This document shows positions 32,670 through 43,823 of a DNA stretch of 64,000 bases, in pieces. The translations under genes were made by a program, and so were the position numbers. Every line of letters starts with the position of its first letter. Position 1 is the stretch's first letter. The stretch covers positions 41,459,048 to 41,523,047 of the forward strand of contig CM051034.1 in the NCBI GenBank assembly GCA_027627225.1. Direction: 5' to 3'. Below the pieces are notes generated by a model. That model ran no database searches. It was given only the letters and a program-made list of their open reading frames with translations, and was not told where the DNA came from. The DNA comes from Congeria kusceri. Taxonomy: Eukaryota; Mollusca; Bivalvia; Myida; Dreissenidae.

Positions 32670-35600
32670 CTGTAAAGAATATTGACATCCGGTCTATGTC
32701 TTGAGCAACAAATACAATTATCAAGTAAACAAAGTATAAAAATACAATATGTTCACTAGCTTGAAACATCATTTTCTTTAATTAGCACCGAGTATAGTTA
32801 ACTATAGCTGTCCTTGGACTTACTGCGTAAACTCTTTAATACATGAGAGACGATGTAATCAATCTTGAGCAGTAATAGAATAACTAGAACTCCGCGAGTT
32901 GGATATGTCGCCTGACGGGGCATAACTCGAGCATGATAAGAGCAATTATGCCAAAAACCGAACTTGACCTTCCATTTACACCTATTAACACTTTCGCAAA
33001 GTTTCATAATGATATTGCACCAAAGATTCTCCAGTTATTTTCTGCACAAACCTTAACTGAACTATTTTTTTATAAAAAGGGGCATAACTCAAGTACGATT
33101 AGAGCAATTATGCCAAAAACCAAACTTGACCTTCCTGTTATGCCTACTAACACTATAAAGTTTCATGAAGATTGAACAAAAACTTCTTAAGTTATTGTCT
33201 GCACAAGCCTTATTTGAATTTTTTTTTTAAAGCGGCATAACTCAAGTACGATACGAGCAATTATGTAGAAAATCAAACTTAACCCTCCTTTTATGCCTAC
33301 TAACACTTCCATATAGTTTCATGATAATAGCACAAAAACTTCTCATGTTAATGTCTGCGCAAACTGAAGGGGACGCCGCCAACACCGCCAACAGTAACCC
33401 CTCTGTCGCCTTTTCAGACGACACAAAAATGACTTTTAGAAAGAAAGGATCAGTAAATATACAGAATCCTGCTAAAAAGGAACACAAGTGAGAAAGGCCT
33501 GATTCTTTTATGAAAGTTAATAATGTGGTAAATTGTTGCCTTTCATTCATTTTATTCAATCACAGTAATATAAATCAAAGTTTTATGCTGAGCACTACAC
33601 AGAATTTTAGGCAACCTATAAACAGGGGTGTGGAAATACCAAAATAATTCATTTGTCCACAGACACATTCATTGTAAACATCTATTTGTTAGCAAGCAAA
33701 TGTTGCTCAAGTAAAAGCAAAAATACAGTTTTTATTATTTGGCATTCCTAATATATTTCTTTATTAATACAACCAGGTTTTATATTGATATATAAATATA
33801 TAATTATAAATATAAAAGCTAACTCCCAAGAATTACGCAGACAACTTGACAGAAAATATTTACTTGTCCGACAGTAAAATAACTCGGGCATAGTTTTTCC
33901 TCACCCCTTCTATAAAATCCCATTTTGTGTTCAATTCGAACCATACCTGTATGCCCAAGGCAGAATCTGTCAACACCAAGAAATCCCAGCAAAACTGAGT
34001 AGATCAATGTTGTAACAAAGTAGTGGCCTGAATATCTAAGGAGTACAGAAACAATGTGTTGTAATTGCCATATGAAGATTAAACAAGAGCTGGTTGTAAA
34101 ACAGGTATGCCACCTCTACATTAAACTATTAAGTTAGGTGAAAATTTGATGAAAATTGTTGGACAGAGAGTGGAAACTGCTAAAAAGGGCAATTGTAGAC
34201 AAGAGCACCACCTACGGGTGCCGGACACTCAACTGTCTTGAATTTTATATTATTGTGGCCTTTGTTAATATAATGAGTTCATCACTGTGATGAAGTGTGT
34301 TGAATTTCAAGTCAGTAACCCCTATAGATCATGAGAAATTTGACCTTAAGCTAAAATTCTAAGTTGAAAAAAGGGCAATAACTCCACCAAAGTCTTTGAT
34401 ATAGTTACCTCATCTTGTTTACAGAAGGGGTTCATAACTGTGATCAAGTATTTTGCGTTTCAAGTCAATACCTCTTACAGTTGGTGTGAAATTTGACCTA
34501 AAGCGAAAATTCTAAGCTGAAAAAGGGCAATTACTCAAACAAAATCCTTGATAGAGTTACCTTCTCTTGTCTACAGAATAAATTCATCACTGTGATCAAG
34601 TACTTTAAGTTTCATGTAAATACCACAGGTATTGAGAAATTAGACCTAAAGTGAAAATTGTAAGTTTAATAAAGGGTAATAACTGCTACAAAATCCTTGA
34701 AAGAGTTACCTCCTCATGTCTGCAGAATGGGGTCAGCACCATAAACAAGTATCTTGAGTTTCAATTTAATGTCTTTGATAGTTATTGAGACATTTTATAT
34801 TTAACAATAAATGTCAAAATAATCTAAGTTGTAAGTCCAAACAAGGGCATATAACTCTGGAAATACAAATCACAGGGTTATCTGCCTTGTTGTAATGAAT
34901 TACCCTTTTGATAGTGAACATGTATTGAAAGTTTCAAATGGATCCTTTGATAGCTTTTGAGAAATGGACTCCGACAAAAAAACTTAACCAAAAACCTTAA
35001 CCAAAACACTTAACTAAAAAAAGTTTAACCAAAAAACTTTACTAATGCAGACGATGATGCAGACGACAGAATGACGACAATAACTCGACTTTTTTCTTCT
35101 AAAAGTCGAGCTAATAAAACAAGGGCCATAATTCTGCAGTTCCTGGGGCTATTTGTTTTATCATCGAGCTTGGCTAAGATATTATGCCCTCAAACATTTT
35201 CATTTTTGATGAGGTTTGGAATTGGAGAGCTGGGGCGATTTGATTGATTATGAAACATGACTGAGATATTATGCCCACAAAGATAATCATCAAGTTTGGT
35301 GAAGATTGGATACAAACCGTTATTTATCGAGAGCGAAAACAGCTAAAAAGGCCAATTTTAGATAACTCAAGGGCCATAACTTAACAATTCCTGGGGCAAC
35401 TTGGCTAATAATGGAACCTGGCTGAGAAATAATACCCACAAATGTTTTCATGAAGATTGGTGAAGATTGGATGAAAACTATTGGACTTCGAGAGAGAAAA
35501 CGTAAGTGGTCTACGGATCGACCATACCACCGACATAAGCAAACCAATATACCCCACCGTCTTTGATTGAGGACATAATTACATAATTTTATAAAATATA

Positions 35601-38600
35601 CAACATGTATAGACACAAACATAAAACGCGTGTGTATACATATTACTAGTGCGAAAAAATGAAGCAGAAATGTAACATTTTAAAATGAAGTAATGTTTAT
35701 GAGCGAATACATGATAAACTTGTGATACATGTGGTTTTACACACTTGATACAAGGGAAGCCATCCTTGAGGAATGTCCGGTTGCCATAGCAATGCACCCC
35801 TGGTAACACCTCACACCAGACCTTGGCCTTCTGCACATCCTCGTACCTGTCACCTCCCCACTGAGAAAAATCTTAACTAAGAGCCCAGTAATAGTCGGTA
35901 CTCACATATATATTCTTTATAATGTACTCAGAACTTTACTGTCTAACTTAAGTGTTACTTCAGTGACTGCTTACATTATGTGCCTTTTTTAAAGTTTTAT
36001 TCTGAATTATATACCAATCTGCAACAAAATAAGGAAGTTACTAACAACATATTTAAAAGCAGCTGTTTAAATTGTATGGCCCACTATTTTTCAGTTTTGC
36101 CACAATCATTTCAACTCCTTCACAACTATTGTTAAAGTATTCATTTAGGAAATGCCATTGATCGATAATCATAAACACATATGTTTTACCACATGCTCTT
36201 TTGTGTAAAGTGGGTTAACTGTTACACACTTAATATTCAAGTACAATGATTGGATGAAATACAAGATTAATTTTCATATGACATTTGCGGCATTTAAAGC
36301 AACATCTTCACCGACTGTAAAGTTAAATGTCTAATTCGTTACAATTTACGTCTTCAACTGGAAAAATAGCAGACTTGTTTCAAATCAAACCTTAGTGCAG
36401 CCATAGCCATTAAGTTCATTTCTTCTTGTCTCGTTGCCATTCAAGTCCTCTGGTTCACTGCAGTTGAGAAACTCCTTTGGCCTAGAAACAAATTATACAA
36501 TCCCATTAATCTGAATGCGAAAAATGTCAGCCTAACAGCCAAAAATACTATAGCAAGTGTGAGGATTTGATTGAATGACAATGGAATCATAATTAACAGT
36601 GTTTAAAACTTCATGAATAGACAATGTAAGCTTTGTATAAACTTTCAGAAATAAATACAAATGTCTCTGTTTCTGACATTTTAATCTGAAAAATCATGAC
36701 TGTTAATTTCATTACACATATAAACAACACTGAAATGTCAAGAAATGTCAGCATGCTTTTAGTGTTATGTTTCAGTGATATATCACCGACTTGATAGAAA
36801 AACAATACTTCATAATGCCCCCAAATTCTGCTGGTTGTCACAAAACCCTATGCGATTACCGGTACATGTGTACTATACCCAGTCGAGTCGCACAAGTTCA
36901 CATGCTGATGAATATGTCTACAAAGTTTCATCACTCTAGCAGTTAAACTTTTTTAGTTACACATGACACAAGTCACAAAATGTCAAATTTTGTTTAAAAA
37001 GGGCCATAACTCCGCTGATCTATGACAAATCTGCACCAAAATACCCAGATTCACAAGTTCACATGCTGATGAATATTTTTATATTAAGGTTTCATCACTC
37101 CAGCAGTTATACTTTTTGAGTTACACGCAACACTAGTACAAGAGCTGTCACAGGACAGCGCGCTCGACTATTCGAAGTACTTCAGTTGGTAAATATTTTG
37201 GATAGTGGAAGGGGCATACATTTGTTAAAATACAAAACTTTTAAGTGACGCTTTGTACAGTTTATACATTTTTGGACAAAAACTGTAAACACAAAATCTA
37301 TGTAAAAAGGGTGCATAATTCTGTCAAAATACAAAACACAGTTATGGGTAATGTTGCCCCTGATACTAGAGTTGATGACAAAGGTATATTCCAAGTTTCA
37401 AGAGAACAACTTATGTAGTTTTGAAGTTACAAGCCTTTTGAATAAAAACTTTAACCAGGTTAGTTCAAAGTTTCAAGTGAAAAGCTTATGTAGTATTGAA
37501 GTTACTACACTTTTGAATATAATTTTTAAACATAAAAACTATGTGAAAAAGGGGCATAACTCTGTCAAAATACAAAACAGAGTTATGGGGAATGTTGCCC
37601 CTGATACTGGAGTTGATGACAAAGGTATATTCCAAGTTTCAAGAGAACAACTTATGTAGTTTTGAAGTTACAAGACTTTTGAATAAAAACTTTAACCAAT
37701 TCAGACGCGGACGCCGACGCCGGGGGTAGTAGGATAGCTCACCTATTCTTTGAACAGTCAAGCTAAAAAGGTCATGTTTTGCTACAAAAGGGCCAAACTC
37801 TGCTGATGTTAGAAAAAACTGCACTAAAATACCCAGGTGCACAAGTTGACATGCTGATGAATATATTTATAACGTTTCATCGCTCTAGCAGTTATACTTT
37901 TCAAGTTACATGTGACAGAAGTGCAAACATGTCTTTTTTTTTTATTGAAAAAGGGCCATAACTCAGCTGATGTCGAAAAACAAAAACTGCACCAAAATAC
38001 CTAGGTGCACAATTTTACATACTAATGAATATGTTTATCAAGTTTTATTATTCTAGCAGTTAAACTTTATGAGTTACATGCGACACAAGTCCAAACATGT
38101 CACTGTTTTTGCTAGACATACGGGCCATAACTCCGCTGATGTAACAAAAACTGCACCAAAATACCTAGGTGCACAAGAACACATGCAGATTAACATTTTT
38201 ATAAAGTTTCATCACTCTAACAGTTATACTTTTTGAGTTACACAAGTCACAGGGGAGCGGGAAATCCTATGCCCGACTCATCCAACAGGGCAATCTTACC
38301 TGAGATGTCTCAGGACAGCGCGCTAGACTATTTAACTGCTTTGTCAGAGTTATGGGCCGTTATAACTACAAAAAGGGGCATAATTCTGCTAAAATGCTGG
38401 TCACAGTTATGTGCTTTAGCCAGTGACTTTATATTATGACCTTGAAGACATGTGTGAAGTTATAAATGAATATCTGTAGTAAATATAGAGATTTGAAATT
38501 GTTGCACGCAAACTTTAACCTGAAATTTCGAAGTAAAAAAAGGGGCATAATTCTGCTAAATTGCAAGTAAGAGTTATGGGGCTTGGTCAGTGACCTAACA

Positions 38601-41600
38601 TTATGACCCTGAAGACATGTGTGAAGTTTCAATTGAATATCTGTAGTAGTTACAGAGATATGTACTTGTTGCACGCAAACATTAACCTGAATTAATCTTG
38701 CATGCAAACCTTAACTTGACTTTTCTATGCACATAATAAAGGGGCATAATTCTGCCAAATTGTAGATCAGAGTTATGGGCCTTGGTCAGTGACCTTATAT
38801 AATGACCCTGAAGACATGTTAGAAGTTTCAATTGAACATCTGTAGTAGTTATATAGAGTACAACAAGAGCTCGACTATTCAGCGGCTTGTCAGAGTTGGG
38901 CCTTTATCACTACAAACAAGACATATATTGAGCGGAAACCGTTTTTTATTTTTAGTAACAGTGACCTTGACCCCACCCACCTCATATGCAATCCCAAGCG
39001 AGGTCTCGATATAAGGTAGCTATGTATTAAGTTTCATTAAAATATCTCAATGCGTTCTCAAGTTATTGAGGGGAAACCGTTTTTCTATTTTTAGTAACAG
39101 TGACCTTGACCCCACCCACCCCATATGCAATCCCACGCGAGGTCTCGATATAAGGTATCGATGTATGAAGTATCATTAAAATATCTCAATGCGTTCTCAA
39201 GTTATTGAGCGGAAATCGTTTTTCTATTTTTAGTAACAGTGACCTTGACCCAACACACCCCATATGCAATCCCATGCCAGGTCTCGATATAAGGTATTTA
39301 TGTATTAACTTTCATTAAAATATCTTAATGTGTTCTCAAGTTATTGAGCGGAAACCGTTTTTCTTTTTTTTTTGTAACAGTGACCTTGACATTGACCCCA
39401 CCCACCCCATTTGCAATCCAAAGCCAGGTCTCGATATAAGGTATCAATGTATTAAGTTTCATTAAAAAATCTTAATGCGTTCTCAAGTTATTGAGCATAA
39501 ACCGTTTTTCTATTTTTAGTAATAGTGACCTTGACCCACACACCGCATATGCTATTGCAAGTGAGGCCTCGCAATAAGGTATCTATGTATAAGGTTTCAT
39601 TACAATAGCTTAATCCGTTCTCGAGTTATAGAGATATGGAGTTGTTGCACGCAAACTTTAACCTGAATTTCTACGTACAAAAAGGGGCATAATTCTGCTA
39701 AAATGCTGGTCATAATTATGGGTCTAGGCCAGTGACCTTATATAATGACCCTGAAGGCATGTGTGAAGTTTCATTTGAATATCTGTAGTAGAAATAAAGA
39801 TATGGAGTTGTTGCACGCAAACTTTAACCTGATTTTCGAAGTTCAAAAACGGGCATAATTCTGCTAAATTGCAAGTCAGAGTTATGGGCCTTGGACAGTG
39901 ACTTCACATAATGACCCCAAACACGTGTGAAGTTTCAATTTAATATCTGTAGTAGTTACAGAGATATGTACTTGTTGCACGCAAACCTTAACCTGAATGT
40001 TCTCTTGCACGCAAACTTGAACCTGACTTTTTTAAGTACAAAAAGGGGCATAATTCGGCTAAATTGCAAGTCAGAGTTATGGGTCTTGGTCAGTGACCTA
40101 AAATAATGACCCCGAACACATGTGTGAAGTTTCAATTGAATATCTGTAGTAGTTATAGAGATACGGACAAGTTGCACCCAAACCTTAACCAGAGCATTAC
40201 ACCGACCCAACAAACGGGTGAGTAGTATAGCTCAAACTATTCTAGCAGACGCCAACGAATGGGTGAGTAGTATAGCTGGAACTATTTGGTAAGTATGCGC
40301 AATAAGTACCAATTACCACTTTATTCGATATTAACACACAATCACAATGGAGTCTGTTTGTATTGACTGAACCGTGAGAACTCAGCCATCACGGTGTCAT
40401 GGTCTGGTCCGTCACCCGCATTCAAATGATGTCATTTGGAAAAAAAACCCACATCTCTAGTTCGGGCCAACATGACCAAACTTCTCACAGCAGTTACTTC
40501 CCTTTTCCAAGTCCAATAAGGGAGACCACTCTGCCTAAGAGATTGCATTATGACTGTCTTAAGTTCAGCAAGCTCGTTTTTCTGACCTTGAATCCGGTAG
40601 GATTACTTTTAAAACACTTTGCAGTTATTTGATTATCTTCACTTGGCGTTTAAATTAAAAATCGCAATATTTTTATAACTGCTGCTAGTGTTCATCAATG
40701 CGTTTTAACGTCGATAAAAGCTAACAAAGTCAATGATTGTCCCCCCTGAAACCGAGTCGCTATAGCCGCATATCACACATGTCATATTGTTAAAAGTCTG
40801 TCTGCAATATTTGACAATGTATCTTTTTCTAATCAAATCAGATAGCAAACCAGTAGAAAAAGGGTGTGAAGAATCAAAGAAACGAAAAAGCAAATCCGAT
40901 CGTGATAAAAAAGTATGATAAACGTGAACGATCTTTCCAGCCACAGTGGTTGAAGAAATTCGCCTGGTTAAAGGCCTAGTTTAATTCTTCTTTATTTGAC
41001 CCCACCCCCCAAATCTGGGGTATTGTCCCCCTGTGTATTGGCATCCAGCTGTGGTCACAGTGTGGCGACACTTATCAGCTGATATCAGTACACTGCTGCA
41101 GAGGAAACAGTGCACTTAGCCATCGCTTAGTCAGCTGAGAGAAAAGATTGGAGATAATGATGAGAGATGTTATGGTGGACCTATACACAGAGTGGAATAC
41201 CCCAAGCCAGACGTTCCTTAAATTAGGCCTTTAAATGCAGTCGACACGGATGCCGTGTTTTGCTCGATATGTCGAGAATATGAAGAATAAAGAACCCAGT
41301 TATATTAGATTGCAATACTTTAAATTAGTTTAATACATTAATATACATACATACATTAGACAATATACTTATGAAGGTTGCAGAATAATATTTATACTTG
41401 AAATTTTGCAATGAACTGGTCCATGGACAAGTGAATAATTTTGATATTTCTACACCCCTTAAGCCCAAAAATGTCTTGTTTTGCATAAAAGGGCCATAAC
41501 TACATGCTGATATCGGAACAAACTGCACCAAAGTACCCTGGTGCACAAGTTTACATACTGATGAATATGCTTATAAAGTTTCATCAATCTAGCAGTTAAA

Positions 41601-41834
41601 CTGTCCAAGTTACACGCGACACAAACATCCAATCAACGGAGGGAAGGACAGACAGGGCGGAAAAGGGCAAATCTATATGCCCACCTCTGATAGTGGGAGC
41701 ATAAAAACTTACAGGTAAGAGCAATACACAAGAGGTGATTCTGGTTTGTATTGGGCACAGTCATCATAGCATTCATCTGTAGCCATGGACACACCAGACA
41801 GCCACAGAAGAAACCATGTGCTCACAATGTTCAT
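32545..41834 (-). CDS. TM2D2: TM2 domain-containing protein 2, complete, five exons
   Basis: Exons 41834-41713, 36481-36391, 35860-35745, 34035-33947 and 32669-32545 join in phase to 180 residues. Residues 1-20 ([20 protein letters not shown]) are a signal peptide. A Cys-rich lumenal part follows, with [36 protein letters not shown] and PCIKYSGHYF. The TM2 domain has two membrane helices separated by a short turn, with the hallmark DRF ([11 protein letters not shown]) and [13 protein letters not shown], ending SNWVPYY. The human orthologue is slightly longer (about 214 aa by memory). TM2D proteins are linked to Notch signalling in Drosophila (almondex family). Very long introns are filled with tandem-repeat elements. 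Confidence 0.95.
32905..33370 (+). repeat. Tandem array of about 155-bp monomers, three copies
   Basis: The units carry GGGGCATAACTCAAGTACGA, TTATGCCAAAAACC, AACTTGACCTTCC and AGTTTCATGA. They lie in TM2D2 intron 4. Open frames here are repeat translation, not genes. Confidence 0.75.
33947..34035 (-). CDS. TM2D2: TM2D2 exon 4: first TM helix and DRF motif
   Basis: Acceptor CTCCTTAG, donor ACAG|GTATGG. It encodes [20 protein letters not shown] then VDRFCLGHT. Confidence 0.93.
34195..35120 (+). mobile_element. Pearl-like element with about 150-bp monomers
   Basis: The head is ACAAGAGCACCACCTACGGG, with a small inverted CACC/GGTG. Monomers carry AAAGGGCAATAACTC, GAGTTACCT, TCACTGTGATCAAGTA and TTTGACCTAAAG. 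The tail ends in a perfect hairpin, CTCGACTTTT..AAAAGTCGAG, near 35,088-35,113. It lies in TM2D2 intron 3. Confidence 0.65.
35121..35545 (+). repeat. Related repeat, GGGCCATAA monomers
   Basis: Two or so units with AAGGGCCATAATTCTGCAG, ATTCCTGGGGC and TTTGGTGAAGATTGGAT. The boundary with the TM2D2 intron is not clear. Confidence 0.5.
35745..35860 (-). CDS. TM2D2: TM2D2 exon 3
   Basis: Acceptor TTTTTCTCAG. Donor ATCAA|GTGTGT chosen because it restores PCIK-Y in frame with exon 4, as in other TM2D2 proteins. NRT is a possible glycosylation site. Confidence 0.9.
36391..36481 (-). CDS. TM2D2: TM2D2 exon 2
   Basis: Acceptor GTTTCTAG, donor ACTAAG|GTTTGA. It encodes [20 protein letters not shown] and GYGCTK; NCS and NET are possible N-glycosylation sites. 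Confidence 0.9.
36885..38262 (+). repeat. Array of about 165-bp monomers, split by a nested element
   Basis: The units carry AGTTTCATCACTCTAGCAGT, GAGTTACATGCGACACAAGT, AAAAGGGCCATAACTCCGCT and CACCAAAATACC. Units occur at 36,885-37,138 and resume at about 37,767-38,262; a different element lies between. In TM2D2 intron 1. Confidence 0.75.
37139..37766 (+). mobile_element. Nested pearl-like element with both ends visible
   Basis: The head is CAAGAGCTGTCACAGGACAG CGCGCTCGACTATTC, a GCTGTC/GACAGC hairpin. The tail is GACGCCGACGCC, then GTAGGATAGCTCACCTATTC and GTCAAGCTAAAA. The interior has two units with AAAAAGGGGCATAACTCTGT and TTCCAAGTTTCAAG. It interrupts the 165-bp array. Confidence 0.75.
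38296..40290 (+). mobile_element. Composite repeat: about 170-bp monomers flanking a 139-bp array
   Basis: Heads at 38,296 (TGTCTCAGGACAGCGCGCTAG) and 38,868 (AGAGCTCGACTATTC). Outer monomers have AAAGGGGCATAATTCTGCTA, CAGTGACCTTATATAATGAC and TTGCACGCAAACTTTAACCT. Between 38,930 and 39,625 are about five 139-bp monomers (CGGAAACCGTTTTTCTATTT, AGTGACCTTGACCCCACCC), inverted relative to the 28-kb and 48-kb arrays. Tails GGGTGAGTAGTATAGCT occur twice near 40,215 and 40,260. Confidence 0.7.
41455..41706 (+). mobile_element. Pearl-like element remnant beside TM2D2 exon 1
   Basis: One and a half 165-bp monomers (AAAGGGCCATAACTAC, AGTTTCATCAATCTAGCAGT) followed by a GACAGACAGGGCGG tail and TAGTGGGAGCATAAAAAC. 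The element ends about 5 bp from the TM2D2 exon 1 donor dinucleotide. Confidence 0.65.
41713..41834 (-). CDS. TM2D2: TM2D2 exon 1: start codon and signal peptide
   Basis: ATG at 41834; donor TACCT|GTAAGT. It encodes the signal peptide and the start of the lumenal domain ([19 protein letters not shown]). A repeat-element tail begins within a few bases of the donor. Confidence 0.93.
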
Positions 41835-41906
41835 TGTTACATCATCTAAAACATACAAAAACATTGCCCTGACTGTTTAATACTGGTATTGCACACATTT
41901 GAATTA

Positions 41907-43019
41907 AAGCAACGTTTTACTATAAGTGGAACTTCACTGTTGGGTAAAGAATGAAGTGCACCATTGCCATTACATAACATCTTATCCGGTAAGTTTGTGT
42001 CATCCTACAAGTTTGTGTTTGAAACTCGGACATTTTCCATTTAATGACACAACGTCTTGTTTCTGAATTCTTTGCAAAGTTTGATCTGCAGAATAAAAGA
42101 CATGAGTAAATTCTAAGTTTTAATAATAATTAGAATATATTTGAGAGAAATGCATTTGTTATGCCCAGTTTTCAACTTATGTGGCAATAAATTTCCATCA
42201 GTAGCATATTGTGCGCATGCACTAAGTCCAATGCATAACGGACACAAACTTGCAGGTGGAGAGGCTACCAGTGCTCATGTGTACCAGTTGAGGATGAGTG
42301 TACCATGACCACCATCCCTTTGTAGATTTGTTTTACATGTTGTTCGCACCTTACTAATAAGATGTGATAAACTCTCAATGATACTTGGTGTTTAGTATAG
42401 AAGATATGTGAAAAGTGTCAATTAATGGACACTGTAGTTGTTTGCAGGGATTTGTTTTTATGTCGTAATACAAGAAGCATTTTATCAAGATGCATAACAA
42501 GTATATGTTTGTGTATATAATATACATGGTACAAGGGTAGTACAATTTGTCTACTAAAGTGGTATGTTCTGTCCTTGTATGCTTTGGAAATGGTACGCTT
42601 GGTCCGACATTCTTTAGACTAGTGTTCAGTTTCCATATACTCTATTCGGATGGAGTCGCGGTACGGACGGTGTCGTGGTAAACAATAAACGTCATATAGC
42701 GGACGTTTCTTGTAAACAAAACCCCAATCATTTTCTAACCCAACTTCCTATCATGAAAAATATTTGAAAATGCACAGAATATTGTCAAGAACAATTTGTT
42801 TTGTTAAAACTTGCTTGTATAATGCATTTTCTACTAAGAGTCTTATCGGATTTCATTCAGAATTCAGTAAGATATTATTTTTACTCTGTCGCCTGTGCCA
42901 AAGTAGTAGGAGTAGTTCCCAGTGGGTTTTGTTTACAAGTTATTTTCTTTCCGGTAATTAAGGTTATACTGCACACTATTTAGTCTTTTCAAAATCGGAA
43001 AGGATTGCTTCCCATGTTA
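41907..43019. other. Upstream flank of TM2D2
   Basis: AT-rich, no supportable gene. The TM2D2 promoter or 5' untranslated region must lie just above 41,834, but I cannot mark it. Confidence 0.5.
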
Positions 43020-43024
43020 CCGAT

Positions 43025-43818
43025 CAGGGGACTCGATCTCTGTATTTTGATGCCGAAATTCGGCATCATTCCCCCAACAAAAAAGTATATATTTTTCCCC
43101 CCTTTCAGACCAAAATTCCCCCTAAATGAACTGCCATCGAATTTGTTTTTGTTTTGTTTATGGGAGTAATTTTTGGGGAACAAATTTACTGAAGCACCGT
43201 TACAAATGGTTAGCGATAAAATCCGAAGAACATCACATGGTCATGTTAAATGACCGTTTTTACTTGTCTGGTTCCCGATTATTTGTGCTTTCATAATAAA
43301 ACTTCATTTATATACAGTTAACTTCTAGCTTATTTGCGGGGAACGGTAATATCTTTTTTGGTAAAATGGCTTTTGCTTAAAAGTTATCAAAACAGATGAA
43401 GCAAAAAGGCACAAATACCGTGTCTTAAAGTCGAAAACACAGTTTATTACTGTAGTAGAATTAGTATAGGTAGTTTAACAAAATTAATTAAGGTTAAAAA
43501 TTGGAAGTTGAAAAACAATTAAATTGCATGAAAAATTATCTGTTGCACTGCTCCACCTTATAATGGTAAAGTGGTAGACAGTAGATGGTTAAAATTTGAC
43601 TAGTTAATATAATATTCAATTTATTGATAATTTTGATGAATAAAGTTGTAATGTAAAGAGTTAATAGACTAAATAAAGTGATTTGAAAAATAAATTTAAT
43701 AGTTTTTATTTTTGACTTGTTTGATAAGTCGAAATTTCCCCTTCTGTGTAAAACGACACTAAAATTCCCCCGCCTGAGGGTACAGGTACTCTTCCCCCAA
43801 ACCAGAGAGAGACCCCTG
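43025..43818. mobile_element. 794-bp CAGGGG...CCCCTG element, 5-bp target duplication
   Basis: The left end is CAGGGGACTCGATCTCTG and the right end CCAGAGAGAGACCCCTG. CCGAT flanks both sides exactly (43020-43024 and 43819-43823). The subterminal regions contain runs of TTCCCCC. No coding sequence recognised. Likely the same superfamily as the 11,431 element. Confidence 0.75.
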
Positions 43819-43823
43819 CCGAT

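Noticed and set aside
33242..33559. 105-codon minus frame in TM2D2 intron 4
   Set aside because: Lies in tandem repeat sequence; translation repeats with the monomers.
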